This document shows, piece after piece, positions 28,059 through 37,790 of a stretch of DNA of 64,000 nt (its first letter is position 1; every line of letters begins with the position of its first letter). Below the pieces are notes generated by a model. It did no database searches and was not told where the DNA came from. It saw only the letters and a program-made list of their open reading frames with translations. This DNA comes from Shewanella fidelis ATCC BAA-318 (GTDB lineage: Bacteria > Pseudomonadota > Gammaproteobacteria > Enterobacterales > Shewanellaceae). Position numbers and translations under genes: made by a program. The stretch covers positions 186,001 to 250,000 of the forward strand of contig NZ_JADX01000011.1 in assembly GCF_000518605.1 (NCBI RefSeq). Reading direction: 5' to 3'.

Positions 28059-28532
28059 ATGATAAAGCAAGGCCAAAAACTACCTGAGGGCTCACTCGCT
28101 CAATTGACTAAAGACGGTATGGTTAACCATGATGTCGCAGAGTTATTTGCTGGAAAGAAAGGCGTTTTATTCGCTGTACCGGGTGCGTTTACTCCGACTT
28201 GCTCTGAATCGCACTTACCCGGCTTCGTGGTATTTGCTGATCAGCTAAAAGCCAAAGGTGTTGATTTTATTGCTTGTGTGTCAGTGAATGACGCATTTGT
28301 AATGAAGGCATGGGGTGAAGCGCAAAATGCTTCTGAATTGATGATGCTTGCTGATGGTGATGCTAGCTTTACCAAAGCGTTAGGATTGGAGATGGATACC
28401 GCAGCATTTGGTGGCGTGCGTTCACAACGCTATGCAATGGTCGTGGATGATGGTGTCGTGACAACTTTGAATATTGAAGCGCCAAAATCATTTGAAGTGA
28501 GCACTGCTGAAGCGATTCTTGTGTCACTGTAA
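28059..28532 (+). CDS. Peroxiredoxin, Prx5/AhpE-like
   Basis: A 157-residue thiol peroxidase of the Prx5 type. The peroxidatic cysteine is C48 in PGAFTPTCSESHLPGF, and the later RSQRYAM is also typical. It reduces hydrogen peroxide and organic peroxides in the cytoplasm. Family members begin MIKQGQKLP, so the ATG at 28059 is chosen; an ATG at 28029 with AGGATGAG before it is also possible. A decayed copy of the first 30 codons lies at 46770-46860. Confidence 0.88.
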   Translation: MIKQGQKLPEGSLAQLTKDGMVNHDVAELFAGKKGVLFAVPGAFTPTCSESHLPGFVVFADQLKAKGVDFIACVSVNDAFVMKAWGEAQNASELMMLADGDASFTKALGLEMDTAAFGGVRSQRYAMVVDDGVVTTLNIEAPKSFEVSTAEAILVSL

Positions 28533-28847
28533 ATCTGGTTAGCCTTGACAAGTCCTGAAATTGGTTGGCACTTTTTTCTGTTTAAAATGCTCGATGAGCT
28601 TCATCGGGTGTTTTGTATTTTGAAGACAAACACGGCTTTCGTTGACTATATATGCTTACCTAACAGATATTTTTATATCAATTAATTTTTCTAAAAGCTT
28701 TATGTTTAGTTAAGCGATGCCTAGGTATATAATTAGAGAAATCTAATGAATTGTACTTGTTTAGCGTAATCAGAAAGGAAGTCTTTTTGAGTTTACAAAA
28801 CTGTCATAAGCTTGAAAGTGCCAACATTATAGTGCTGGTTGAAATAG
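28533..28847. other. Intergenic region after the peroxiredoxin gene
   Basis: About 315 bp with no gene. A weak hairpin (CTCGATGA with TTCATCGGG, near 28590-28608) followed by TGTTTTG may terminate the peroxiredoxin message. Nothing else was recognised. Confidence 0.4.
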
Positions 28848-28875
28848 GTAAAAAAGCCTTCACTAGGTGAAGGCT
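28848..28875 (-). terminator. Rho-independent terminator after the porin gene
   Basis: Stem AGCCTTCAC (28855-28863) with GTGAAGGCT (28867-28875); on the minus strand it is followed by six T. It lies about 75 bp past the porin stop codon and closes the fix-MFS-porin group. Confidence 0.85.
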
Positions 28876-28949
28876 GTAGTTACGTTGCTAAATCAACTTC
28901 TTATGGGTGACATGTAGGAGTATGAGCGCCACAAATTGGTGAGGTGTTA

Positions 28950-30080
28950 TTAAAAATAATAAGCTACGCTAACATTGAAGCGTTTATCCCAATCGTCGCC
29001 AACTTCCGGTAGACCTATATGGTCGTTGTTAGCCGTTGAGAAAGTCATATTCTTACCCATGATAAAGTCAATTTGTGTGTATGTAGGACCAGCACTGATC
29101 GCTGCGCCTAAAACATTTTGCATACTATTATCGTAGCTATCATCATCTACATCAGGAGTCATTAAGCCAAAGTCATTATAAAACTTGATACTGCCCCAAT
29201 CTGTAGGAAGGGTCTTGGCTATGTTTGCACTATACACTTGACCTTTAGATGCCACTTCAAATTGCCAGCTGACCACAGACACGCCAATTTTATTGCTATC
29301 TGCGCTATCGGCTGCATCGAACTCATATTGCATTGCTTGTAACTGTAGGTTCCATCCATTGAAAGTACTATCTAAATGTGCAGCAAAGGCATATCTGTCG
29401 CCGTTGTTACCAGTTTTTGAGTTGTAAATCTGTCCCGCTTCAATAGAAGCACCAAAGGTGGTTGAGCCACCCTGATGTTCCATTTTATAGGTTTGGCGCA
29501 AGTTAACTTGATTTGTCTCTTCGTTATGGTATTCAGTTCCGTTAATTGTTCCGCTGTATAGGTCTGCAGCATAACGTTTGTTTTCTGTAGGACCATATTC
29601 AGCACCTTTATAGAATGCCATATCAGTTTGCCAGCCATTGTGTTCGTAAACAGCTTTTATACCTATATCGTGATCATCTTCGAAACCTAAGTAGTACGGC
29701 AATCCAAACCAATAACTATTTGAAATATATCCTAGGTTGCCAAATGGCACCTTGTTTATACCAAATTGTAACTGCCAATCTGGATTGAAGTTGTAATAAC
29801 CATAACCAAATTTGATATAGTTAGTATCAGCTGTAAAACGGTAGTCAGACTTTAATCCCCAATTTCCGTGCTTTGCATCAAATCTCAAAGACGCCATATC
29901 AAAGGTAAAATCTCCAGCTTTATCTTTTGAGCTTTCGCTATAATCTTTATACGCATAATTTACACGTACACCACCGTGGATATTAATACCATCCTCTTGC
30001 TCCGCAGCAAGGGTATTAAAAGTGCTTAATGTTAGTGCACTTGCAACTAATGAAAGGTAGAACTTTTTATTTGTGTTCAT
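28950..30080 (-). CDS. Outer-membrane porin of the carnitine island
   Basis: A 376-residue beta-barrel porin with a signal peptide ending near LAA (residue 25) and a C-terminal YYF. It looks like the phosphate-selective (OprO/P)-like or Shewanella porin type: VRVNYAYKDY, LRFDAKHGNWGLKSDYRF, LQFGINKVPFG, YYLGFEDDHDIGIK. It lies downstream of the MFS gene and fixABCX on the same strand, so it may admit carnitine-type quaternary amines. GGGGAT serves as ribosome-binding site. Exact substrate unknown. Confidence 0.8.
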   Translation of the reverse strand: MNTNKKFYLSLVASALTLSTFNTLAAEQEDGINIHGGVRVNYAYKDYSESSKDKAGDFTFDMASLRFDAKHGNWGLKSDYRFTADTNYIKFGYGYYNFNPDWQLQFGINKVPFGNLGYISNSYWFGLPYYLGFEDDHDIGIKAVYEHNGWQTDMAFYKGAEYGPTENKRYAADLYSGTINGTEYHNEETNQVNLRQTYKMEHQGGSTTFGASIEAGQIYNSKTGNNGDRYAFAAHLDSTFNGWNLQLQAMQYEFDAADSADSNKIGVSVVSWQFEVASKGQVYSANIAKTLPTDWGSIKFYNDFGLMTPDVDDDSYDNSMQNVLGAAISAGPTYTQIDFIMGKNMTFSTANNDHIGLPEVGDDWDKRFNVSVAYYF

Positions 30081-30234
30081 GATTTTATCCCCGTTTTTAT
30101 ATAGGTAAGTTATTTATATTTTATTTTTTAAAAATACTTCATGGATTTGAAACTAGCTTGCTCAAATATTAACTCCTTAAATTTTAAAGATGATCTTTAG
30201 ATAAAAATTAATAAATAGTTTGGAGTTGGCTTTT

Positions 30235-30255
30235 GGGGGAGGTTGACCCCCCCCC
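30235..30255. other. G/C-tract hairpin between MFS and porin genes
   Basis: Five G (30235-30239) face a run of nine C (30247-30255) across a 7-nt loop, 12 bp from the MFS stop codon. On the minus-strand message this reads G9, loop, C5 and has no T tail, so it is not a standard terminator for that strand. On the plus strand it is followed by TTTT. Confidence 0.55.
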
Positions 30256-30267
30256 TTTTAATATTTA

Positions 30268-31608
30268 TTAGTTGTTCGTTGCAATACCTTTACTTTTGAA
30301 GGCTGCTGAGCTTGTTGTCTCTAAAGTTAAACCTTTAGTTTCTGGAGCCATAAATACGGAGATAACTAAACCAAATAATGAAATCGCAGCACCGACTAAT
30401 AATGTTGGAGAAATACCATAGTTAGCCATGAAAATCGGTAATGCATAGGTTGAAATAATGGTGCCAATTCGACTGAATGACATTACTGCACCGACAGCTG
30501 ATGCTCGGATCTCTGTTGGAAATAGTTCATTTGGATATAACCATTGCAATATTCCTGGGCCGCCAGAAAAGAAGGCATATGTAGCAAAAGCGCCAATAAT
30601 TAACCAAATGCTAGGCTCTGGTACTATCCCTAGGAGTGCTAGAGACGCAGTCATGATGCCAAAACTGCCAATGAGCAGGGGCCTGCGGCCAATAGAATTG
30701 AGCCAGTACATAGCTGGAATACAGCCAGCCATGAAGAATAGACTGATCACTATATTGCCAAGGGCTGCATCCTTGCCGTCAGTAAAACCTAAGAGCTCGA
30801 TAATTTGCGGCCCAAAGGTATAGATGGCAAACATTGGAATAACTTGGCAAGTCCAAATAAAGCCAATGAACAGAATTCGTTTTAAATAAACGGGCTCAAA
30901 AAGCTTGCTATATTTAGTTTGTTCTGCCGATTCATGCGCTATATCAACATTAGGACCAAAGTACTTTTCCATTGTGTCTTTGCATTCTTTTATTCGGCCT
31001 TTCTTGAGCAACCACCTTGGTGATTCAGGAAGGTGAAACCTGCCAAGAAGGATGACTAGACAAGGAATTAATGCACTGCCAAACATCCAGCGCCAGCCAT
31101 CTTCTACATCATATAATAGGTAGCCAACCATGTTTGCTGCTGTAGCTCCGACGTACCACATTGCAGCAATAAAGCCCATTGTATAGGCCCGTTTTTTAGT
31201 TGGCGAGAATTCGGCAACCATTGATGTTGCAATTGGATAATCCGCACCAATGACAATACCGATTAAAAAACGCATAACGACAAGTTCAATTGGTGAAGAG
31301 ATGAACATGGTTGCAAAAGAGAGCACTGCGATAGCAATGATATCTATCATGAACATCAATTTTCTGCCGAATATATCTGCTACATAACCGAATAGTGCTG
31401 TGCCGATAAAGAGTCCGGCTAGCGTAGCGGCTCCAACTAATCCGATCCATTGTGCATCTAACTCAAGGGCAGGGGTTAATTGTTGAAGTGCTAGTCCAAT
31501 TATTACTAATACATAACCATCTAAAAAAGGTCCACCACTACCCCAAAGCATTATTTTCTTGTGTAACGGAGTAAACTCCATATCATCGAAGTTGGTTCTT
31601 GGTTTCAT
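30268..31608 (-). CDS. MFS transporter (sugar-porter-like) of the carnitine island
   Basis: A 446-residue major facilitator with 12 membrane segments. Motifs include GYVADIFGRK in the loop between helices 2 and 3, LPESPRWLL after helix 6, SIGRRPLL in the second half and APETKGLTLE at the end, as in the sugar-porter/organic-ion branch. The ATG at 31608 follows a GGTGG; a TTG at 31623 is less likely. It lies between fixX and the porin gene, so transport of carnitine, a precursor or a product is suggested. E. coli has no such gene in its cai/fix locus. Confidence 0.85.
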   Translation of the reverse strand: MKPRTNFDDMEFTPLHKKIMLWGSGGPFLDGYVLVIIGLALQQLTPALELDAQWIGLVGAATLAGLFIGTALFGYVADIFGRKLMFMIDIIAIAVLSFATMFISSPIELVVMRFLIGIVIGADYPIATSMVAEFSPTKKRAYTMGFIAAMWYVGATAANMVGYLLYDVEDGWRWMFGSALIPCLVILLGRFHLPESPRWLLKKGRIKECKDTMEKYFGPNVDIAHESAEQTKYSKLFEPVYLKRILFIGFIWTCQVIPMFAIYTFGPQIIELLGFTDGKDAALGNIVISLFFMAGCIPAMYWLNSIGRRPLLIGSFGIMTASLALLGIVPEPSIWLIIGAFATYAFFSGGPGILQWLYPNELFPTEIRASAVGAVMSFSRIGTIISTYALPIFMANYGISPTLLVGAAISLFGLVISVFMAPETKGLTLETTSSAAFKSKGIATNN

Positions 31609-31812
31609 GATAATTACCACCAAATATATTATTAAATATTTATTATTTATTATTGGGAGGTGTTAACTCCGTTTTGTATATTTTGTAATCTAGAATTAAA
31701 TAGTACTCGGTAAAATTATTAAAAAGGTGACTTGGATGGTGTTTTTTTATATTTTCTAATAAAGGTTTTGTATTTGTGAAGTGGCAACAATAATATTATT
31801 TTAAAATACGAC

Positions 31813-31844
31813 TAAAAGGGTTGTGAAAATATTTTTCCAACCCT
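31813..31844 (-). terminator. Terminator after fixX
   Basis: AGGGTTG (31817-31823) pairs with CAACCCT (31838-31844); on the minus strand the stem runs into TTTTAG. It lies some 30 bp past the fixX stop codon. The long AT loop also pairs with itself in part. Confidence 0.65.
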
Positions 31845-31870
31845 GGAGTATATTTTTTTAATTACGTTTT

Positions 31871-32158
31871 TTATCCGTATCGATATTCCACACCGAATGT
31901 GCCTCTAGGATACTCCCATTTTTCTAAAATGGTTTCACCGCAGAGAAATTTACATGTTCCACATTCTAAACATCCGGCTGAATCGAACCTTATCGTTCCA
32001 TCATCTTCTAATTTATAAAGCCCAGCAGGACATGCATTAACAAGCTTTCGATATTCATTTAGATCTGGATTATCTTTTAGAATAATGTGCGCATGCCCCT
32101 CATCCACATGAAACTTATTGGCTCCAAGTTTTACATCGACATTAACTACTTTATTCAT
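31871..32158 (-). CDS. fixX: Ferredoxin-like protein FixX
   Basis: A 95-residue FixX, the ferredoxin-type partner of FixC. The cysteine cluster CLECGTCKFLC near residues 68-78 and the earlier ACPAGLY fit an iron-sulfur protein of this family, and the length equals that of E. coli FixX. It would carry electrons from FixABC toward the CaiA-catalysed reduction of crotonobetainyl-CoA. Its start overlaps the fixC stop by 4 bp. Confidence 0.93.
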   Translation of the reverse strand: MNKVVNVDVKLGANKFHVDEGHAHIILKDNPDLNEYRKLVNACPAGLYKLEDDGTIRFDSAGCLECGTCKFLCGETILEKWEYPRGTFGVEYRYG

Positions 32159-33444
32159 ATTGAAGTGACTCCTTTAAATCCATCTTTAATTAGATTCATG
32201 TAGCCGACTTCTTTACAGTGCTTCATGAGTGTTTTTCTAATAGGCTGAGATGGACTTCCGTCCACGGTGAACATACTTTGCATGATGTCAGCAACCATCT
32301 TAGGGTATTGATTAAAAATACGTGGGTTTTCCATGAATTTAGGCAATTCTTTGTACAAATTGAGATCTTTCATGATGAAGCTATCTTCTAATAATGTTTG
32401 ATAGGAAGATAAACCTTGGGCACTGAAATCATTTTTGTCGCGAGCAGCTAGTACAGCTTTTGCTGCTGCTTCACCCGAGGCGATAGCTAGATCCATACCG
32501 CGGACGGTGTAACCGATATTCAAACAAAAACCTGCAGCATCCCCAGTAATTAATACGCCATCATCAACCAGTTTCGGCACCATATGAATACCGGCTTCTG
32601 GTACTACATGACCTGAATATTCAATTAACTTGCCACCTTCGATAAGGGGTTTGATCATGGCGTGGTTTTTAAAGTCTTCAAGCATTTGCGGTACAGTTTT
32701 ATTTGAACTGCCAATGTCATGTAAACCACAGACGATACCTAATGAAACTGAGCTTTTGTTAGTATAAATGAAGCCTCCTCCCATTAAGCCGTTGGCGGGA
32801 GAGCCTGCAAATAGCCAAGCACAACCTTCATCTTCATTAAGATTAAAACGATCTCGAATAACTTGTTCTGGTAGTTCGATTAACTCTTTTGCTCCAACTG
32901 CCATAGCATCAGATTTAACACGTTTTACCATTCCTAGTTGTTCTCCAAGAACCGGATTAACGCCTTCAGCTAAAATCACTGACTTTGCTGTTAGCTCATC
33001 ACCATCAGCTTTTACGCCGATGACTTTGCCGTCTTGAACTAAAATTTCATCAACCCGAATGCCACTGATAAATTGAGCGCCTACTTCTTCAGCTTTGCCC
33101 ATTAACCATTGATCAAAGTCGCCTCTTAATAGGGTGTAAGACTCTTCAATTGCAGTTTGTTCTCGACCGTTGTGGTAGTCGAGAGTGACGCCTGTATCGT
33201 CGGTTAGAAAAGTAACTTTTTCTTTAGTTACCTTTCTTTCTATTGGCGCTTCTTTAGCAAAACCAGGGATGATTCTTTCTAAACTGTGGCTATATAAACG
33301 GCCTCCAGTCATATTCTTGCTACCAGCATAGTTGCCACGTTCAATAACTAGAACGTCTGCGCCTTCTTTCGCAAGAACATATGCAGCAACACTGCCTGCA
33401 AGCCCAGCTCCTACGATGATCGCGTCAAATGATTCTTCTGACAT
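32155..33444 (-). CDS. fixC: FAD-dependent oxidoreductase FixC
   Basis: A 429-residue flavoprotein, closely similar to E. coli FixC (ETF-quinone oxidoreductase-like). The FAD-binding motif GAGLAGSVAAYVLAKEGADV lies near residue 12, and VLITGDAAGFCLNIGYTVRGMDLA is the C-terminal FAD site. The ATG at 33444 gives the family start MSEESFDAIIVGAG; an upstream GTG is in frame. It works with FixA, FixB and FixX to deliver electrons for anaerobic carnitine reduction. Confidence 0.95.
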   Translation of the reverse strand: MSEESFDAIIVGAGLAGSVAAYVLAKEGADVLVIERGNYAGSKNMTGGRLYSHSLERIIPGFAKEAPIERKVTKEKVTFLTDDTGVTLDYHNGREQTAIEESYTLLRGDFDQWLMGKAEEVGAQFISGIRVDEILVQDGKVIGVKADGDELTAKSVILAEGVNPVLGEQLGMVKRVKSDAMAVGAKELIELPEQVIRDRFNLNEDEGCAWLFAGSPANGLMGGGFIYTNKSSVSLGIVCGLHDIGSSNKTVPQMLEDFKNHAMIKPLIEGGKLIEYSGHVVPEAGIHMVPKLVDDGVLITGDAAGFCLNIGYTVRGMDLAIASGEAAAKAVLAARDKNDFSAQGLSSYQTLLEDSFIMKDLNLYKELPKFMENPRIFNQYPKMVADIMQSMFTVDGSPSQPIRKTLMKHCKEVGYMNLIKDGFKGVTSI

Positions 33445-33533
33445 ACTCGTCACTCTCTACATATATTTGGCTAGTCGCCTCTCTCTTATTTGAAAAGGGA
33501 GGCGATTGAAATAACGATATAAATAGTTTTCAG

Positions 33534-34478
33534 TTAAGCTTTTAAAGCGCTAATAAGCGCTGGCATGACTTTGTTGATATCACCAACAATACCGTAATCC
33601 GCATATTGGAAGATTGGCGCATTCTTATCTTTGTTAACGGCTAAAATTGTCTGAGAACCTAGGGCACCAACCATATGTTGGATTTGACCTGAAATACCCA
33701 ATGCTAAGTAAACTTCTGGCTTTAACATTACACCCGATACACCGATGTAGCGCTCGCGTTCCATCCACTTTTCAGTTTCAGCTATTGGACGAGAGCAACC
33801 TAACTCTGCCCCCATTAGTGCAGCTAACTCATTAGCGACTTGAAGATTTTCTTGACTACCAATACCACTACCTACACCGATAACGCGCTTAGCTTTGCCT
33901 AAGTCAACACTTTCACCTTGTTTAGCTCGGCGCTCAACACATGTAATGCTTGTTGTTGGCTCTACAAAGGTGACATTAACTGCTTCACCTGTGCTGCTAG
34001 GATCAACAGGTAATGCTTCATATAGGCCACTGCTCAACGTCATAATTGCTATTTGGCTGTTGATTTTTTCTTCAGCTATAGCTAACCCGCCGTAGGCCAT
34101 ATGCTTAGCATGTACACCGTTTTCGACGTTGATTTCGGTAACATCGTTAACAACACCAGCTTGTAATTGCACACCTAGTTTACTGGCAAGGGCTTTACCA
34201 CGTTTGGTTGGAGCTAATAGAACTAAACTATTTTCGCTATTTGCTGCAATAACTTGTGCTATTGTGTGGCTATAGTCTTCAGTAATTTTTTGACTGTCTT
34301 TTTCACCTAAGTAATACACGTTGGTTGCGCCTAGTGTGTAAGCGGCTGTAATTTCTGATTCTGTGCCAATGATAAAGGCAGATACTTTTTCACCTAGTGC
34401 AGCACCTGCTGCGATCATTTCAGGTAAACGGGAAGCGATATCGCTAAATACCCAAATATTAGATAGTTTGCTCATCAT
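33534..34478 (-). CDS. fixB: Electron transfer flavoprotein alpha-like FixB
   Basis: A 314-residue ETF alpha-subunit homologue matching E. coli FixB along its length. The C-terminal FAD-binding region shows GVGSGIGSQENL, ERYIGVSGVMLKPEVYLALGISGQIQHMVG and NKDKNAPIFQYADYGIVGD. It forms a heterodimer with FixA. It starts 10 bp after fixA, with AGGAT before two adjacent ATG codons. Confidence 0.95.
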   Translation of the reverse strand: MMSKLSNIWVFSDIASRLPEMIAAGAALGEKVSAFIIGTESEITAAYTLGATNVYYLGEKDSQKITEDYSHTIAQVIAANSENSLVLLAPTKRGKALASKLGVQLQAGVVNDVTEINVENGVHAKHMAYGGLAIAEEKINSQIAIMTLSSGLYEALPVDPSSTGEAVNVTFVEPTTSITCVERRAKQGESVDLGKAKRVIGVGSGIGSQENLQVANELAALMGAELGCSRPIAETEKWMERERYIGVSGVMLKPEVYLALGISGQIQHMVGALGSQTILAVNKDKNAPIFQYADYGIVGDINKVMPALISALKA

Positions 34479-34488
34479 TTATCCTTAA

Positions 34489-35262
34489 TTAGTTAAGTGC
34501 TTTACGTAAGTGTTCTGCGAATTCGGTTAACTGCTGCTCATCATCGCCATCTATGATGAAATTTTGGCGAGCTTTTTGTTTTGGTGCGATAACTGAGGTG
34601 AGCTCAACTAATGCTGGAAACTCTGTTAGTTCTAAGTCTGTGGCACCTAAGCTAGTAACTGGTTTTTTGGCTGCAGCTAGAATTGTTTTCATTGATGGGA
34701 TTGTGGGTTCATTAATATCTGCAGATACAGAAATTACGGCTGGTAGTGAAATTTCTAATACTTCTACTTCATCATCTAACGAGCGCTCAACAGTGATCTT
34801 GTCTTGCTCTGCCGCGATAATTTTACTAACTGCATTAATATTGGCGATACCTAGTAGTTCACCTAACTGTAAGCCAACCTGCTGAGCATATAAATCTCCA
34901 GAACCATCACCACAGATTATTAAATCAAAACCACTTTTTTGTGCAGCTGCCATCAATACACGTGCTGTTTGATGTGGTAGCAGATGCTCAAATTTTTCAT
35001 CTACTACAACGGTTAAGTCATCTGGACCACGGGAAAGAATATCCTTTCGTGATTTAGGGTTTTCTAAGGCCTTACCGCCAATGCTCATCGCAGTGATATT
35101 ACTGTCACCTAAAAGGCTTTTAAGTTGGACACCTGCTTCTACTGCACAGAGATCGAATGGGTTAATTTTAAGTGAGGCTTTATTGGTATCTAAGCTACCA
35201 TTAGCGGCGATTGAGATATCTTGCTCTTCAGGTACTAACTTATAACACGTAATAATTTTCAT
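34489..35262 (-). CDS. fixA: Electron transfer flavoprotein beta-like FixA
   Basis: A 257-residue ETF beta-subunit homologue ([16 protein letters not shown] start, [34 protein letters not shown]). It is the first gene of fixABCX, with a GGGAGAAA ribosome-binding site. It pairs with FixB to channel electrons to crotonobetainyl-CoA reductase CaiA. It is divergent from caiT across a 930-bp control region. Confidence 0.95.
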   Translation of the reverse strand: MKIITCYKLVPEEQDISIAANGSLDTNKASLKINPFDLCAVEAGVQLKSLLGDSNITAMSIGGKALENPKSRKDILSRGPDDLTVVVDEKFEHLLPHQTARVLMAAAQKSGFDLIICGDGSGDLYAQQVGLQLGELLGIANINAVSKIIAAEQDKITVERSLDDEVEVLEISLPAVISVSADINEPTIPSMKTILAAAKKPVTSLGATDLELTEFPALVELTSVIAPKQKARQNFIIDGDDEQQLTEFAEHLRKALN

Positions 35263-35505
35263 TATTTCTCCCGTTAAAATACGAAGTATTTAAAAACCTA
35301 ATATAAGAATATTAATGTCATAACTAATTATTAGTTTGGGTTCTGTTAAAATGGGTTTTAATTAACAATGCTTATAAGCATTAAATTAAGCTTTCATAAG
35401 GGGATATTAAAGAATCCTCTTGGTAACCATTCTAAGTTGAGCCAATTATATGGCGATAAATTAATAAGCTAATGTTATGTTCGTCACACTTATAGGTGGA
35501 CCGAA

Positions 35506-35674
35506 GTTAGTCTTTCTAACAACTCTATTAGTTTCACTAATATACTTTTTGAAATCGTTTTTTTAGATTTTTTAATGTGGGTATTAGATATGCTAATGGT
35601 GTGTTTACTAGTTCTAATAATCTCATTAGTAGAGCTTAAATATACTAGTTAAGTAATTCTAATATGCTTATTAG
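35506..35674. promoter_or_regulatory. Array of ATTAG/CTAAT dyads, candidate LysR operators
   Basis: Three inverted repeats share one geometry, half-site N5 half-site: GTTAG-CTAAC (35506-35520), ATTAG-CTAAT (35527-35541) and ATTAG-CTAAT (35583-35597). Each contains the LysR-type T-N11-A box. Two more dyads use the same half-sites in the opposite order with a 6-bp spacer: CTAAT-ATTAG at 35614-35629 and 35659-35674, exactly 45 bp apart. The first two N5 centres are 21 bp apart, two helical turns. The LysR protein of 45778-46677 is the obvious candidate ligand. Confidence 0.65.
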
Positions 35675-35936
35675 AATTATAGTTTTTAGTCTTTTTTTAG
35701 CTTGTTCAGAAACGTTTTTGTTGTTTTGCAGCGCTCTAATTTAGCCTTTTGCATTTAACCTCTTTTGGTTGTATCTTGTTGTTTTGTAATGTTTAAATTG
35801 TTTCGTTGTTGTTTTTGGAAGGGGCGTATCAGCATCGGTTGATAAGATTTTTTCAAGTTTTATTCATAAGTTAAATTCTATTTTTATTACTCACTTTTTG
35901 TCGTTTTTAAGTGGTTAAATTTCTATTTCAAGTGAA

Positions 35937-35952
35937 CGTGATAACGATCACT
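35937..35952. promoter_or_regulatory. CRP-like site
   Basis: GTGA-N6-TCAC with spacer TAACGA fits the core of the CRP consensus (TGTGA-N6-TCACA); the outermost T and A are missing. It lies about 240 bp before caiT and fits the known CRP control of cai genes in E. coli. Confidence 0.5.
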
Positions 35953-36192
35953 GTATAGCTAAATTCTGGCTGGCATGATTCTTACGCAAATCAACGGGCT
36001 AATTTAATTTTATTAATTGTTTATAAGTTTCTAGTTCTTGTAAGTAATTAAAATTGTTGTTTGGTGATTGGTTTAAATGCTTGGTTATATTTGTTTTTGA
36101 CTTTTATTTCTAGGTAATAAAGTAATTCGATAAATACTCAGTTTAAAACTTTAACTATTATCCTCTTCGAATAGAGAGGGAGAAGTATTAAT

Positions 36193-37749
36193 ATGAACAA
36201 TAAAACGATGGATGTAGATGCCAAAGCAGGAAAGAAAAAGGTCACTATTGACCCGATTATCTTTTTTCCTTCATTAATCGCCGTTGTATTGCTTTCTTAC
36301 TTTACAGTAAGAGACTTAGATGCGGCGAATGTTGCAATTCAAGAAGTATTTCATTACTTGACCCATACATGGGGATGGGCATTTGAATGGTATATGATTT
36401 TCATGGGAGCAGGTTGGGCTTGGTTGACATGGGGGCCATATTCTAACAACCGTTTAGGTCAGGAAAAGCCCGAGTTTAGCACAGGAAGTTGGATCTTTTT
36501 GATGTTTGCCTCTTGTACCTCGGCAGCAGTATTGTTTTGGGGATCTCTAGAAGTTTATTACTACGTGACTTACCCGCCATTCGATCTTGCCCCCTTATCT
36601 GTACAAGCTAAAGAGTTAGGGCTTGCATATAGTTTATTCCACTGGGGGCCACTTCCTTGGATGGGTTATGGCTTCTTTACTGTGGCACTTGGTTACTTCC
36701 TTTTCGTTAAGAAGATGGACGTGGTTCGCCCAAGCGGCACCTTAGAGCCTGTGTTAGGTAAGCACCATAAAGGTTTCATCGGTATCTTTATCGATAATGT
36801 TTATGTCGTTGCGCTAATTCTTGCTATGGGTACCAGTTTAGGTTTGGCTACTCCGTTAGTCACTGAGTGTATTCAATGGCTATTCGGCATTCCGCGTACC
36901 CCAGAAGTTGATACTATTATCATCTCTGCATGGATTATTTTTAACGCTATCTGTGTTGCTTTTGGTCTAACTAAAGGTGTCAAAATTGCTAGTGACTTAC
37001 GTAGTTACTTGAGCATCATCATGCTGGTTTGGGTATTCCTAATCGGCGCAACTAGCTTCACTATCAATTATTTTACTGATTCTATTGGTGTAATGCTCGA
37101 GCTACTTCCTCGTATGCTGTTCTATACAGCATCAGTAAGTGAAGGAAGCTTCCCACAAGATTGGACCGTGTTCTACTGGGCTTGGTGGGTAGTGTACGGC
37201 ATTCAAATGTGTATCTTCTTAGCTAAAATCTCCCGTGGCCGCACTGTGCGTGAACTTTGTTTGACGATGGTGGCTGGTTTAACCGCTTCTACCTGGTTCC
37301 TATGGACCATTCTAGGTAGTAACACTATGAGTTTGATGAACGAAAATCTTGTCAATATGCCACAGCTGATCGAACAGTATGGTGCGGCGAGAGCGATTAT
37401 CGAAACATGGGCCGCTTTACCTTTCAGCACGATCACAATGTGGGGCTTCTTCATTCTATGTTTCCTTGCCACTGTAACTTTAGTTAATGCCTGTTCATAC
37501 ACCTTAGCTATGTCTACCTGTAAAGGTGCTGACGCTGATAACGAGCCACCAGTTTGGGTTCGTGTCGGCTGGTCTGTGCTTGTGGGGGTTATCGGTATTG
37601 TTTTGTTATCACTTGGAGGTTTGAAGCCGCTGCAAACGGCAATTATTGCCGGTGGTGCTCCACTGATTATCGTCAATATCATGATCATCGTCTCTTTCTT
37701 AAAAGATGCTCGTAAAAATAACTGGAAACCTGAAGCAGCAAAGGCTTAG
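36193..37749 (+). CDS. caiT: L-carnitine/gamma-butyrobetaine antiporter CaiT
   Basis: A 518-residue BCCT-family antiporter, slightly longer than the 504 residues of E. coli CaiT. It exchanges external carnitine for internal gamma-butyrobetaine. Twelve membrane segments are visible; the tryptophan-rich substrate region is [26 protein letters not shown] (near residue 325), and [12 protein letters not shown] follows. First gene of the plus-strand cai operon with GGGAGAAG before the ATG. Confidence 0.95.
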   Translation: MNNKTMDVDAKAGKKKVTIDPIIFFPSLIAVVLLSYFTVRDLDAANVAIQEVFHYLTHTWGWAFEWYMIFMGAGWAWLTWGPYSNNRLGQEKPEFSTGSWIFLMFASCTSAAVLFWGSLEVYYYVTYPPFDLAPLSVQAKELGLAYSLFHWGPLPWMGYGFFTVALGYFLFVKKMDVVRPSGTLEPVLGKHHKGFIGIFIDNVYVVALILAMGTSLGLATPLVTECIQWLFGIPRTPEVDTIIISAWIIFNAICVAFGLTKGVKIASDLRSYLSIIMLVWVFLIGATSFTINYFTDSIGVMLELLPRMLFYTASVSEGSFPQDWTVFYWAWWVVYGIQMCIFLAKISRGRTVRELCLTMVAGLTASTWFLWTILGSNTMSLMNENLVNMPQLIEQYGAARAIIETWAALPFSTITMWGFFILCFLATVTLVNACSYTLAMSTCKGADADNEPPVWVRVGWSVLVGVIGIVLLSLGGLKPLQTAIIAGGAPLIIVNIMIIVSFLKDARKNNWKPEAAKA

Positions 37750-37790
37750 CCACATCTGGGATCCACAGTTGAAATTGAGAGGAAAAAATA

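Larger units (their letters stand above)
35263..36192. promoter_or_regulatory. Divergent fix/cai control region
   Basis: A 930-bp AT-rich intergenic region with no gene, long for a divergent promoter. It contains the dyad array at 35506-35674 and a CRP-like site at 35937-35952, listed separately. The ribosome-binding sites of fixA and caiT (both GGGAGAA-like) mark its ends. In E. coli the corresponding region is controlled by CaiF, CRP, FNR and H-NS. Confidence 0.8.

Noticed and set aside
35821..35870. FNR box (TTGAT-N4-ATCAA) before caiT
   Set aside because: TTGAT is present near 35838 but the second half-site does not match at the required spacing.
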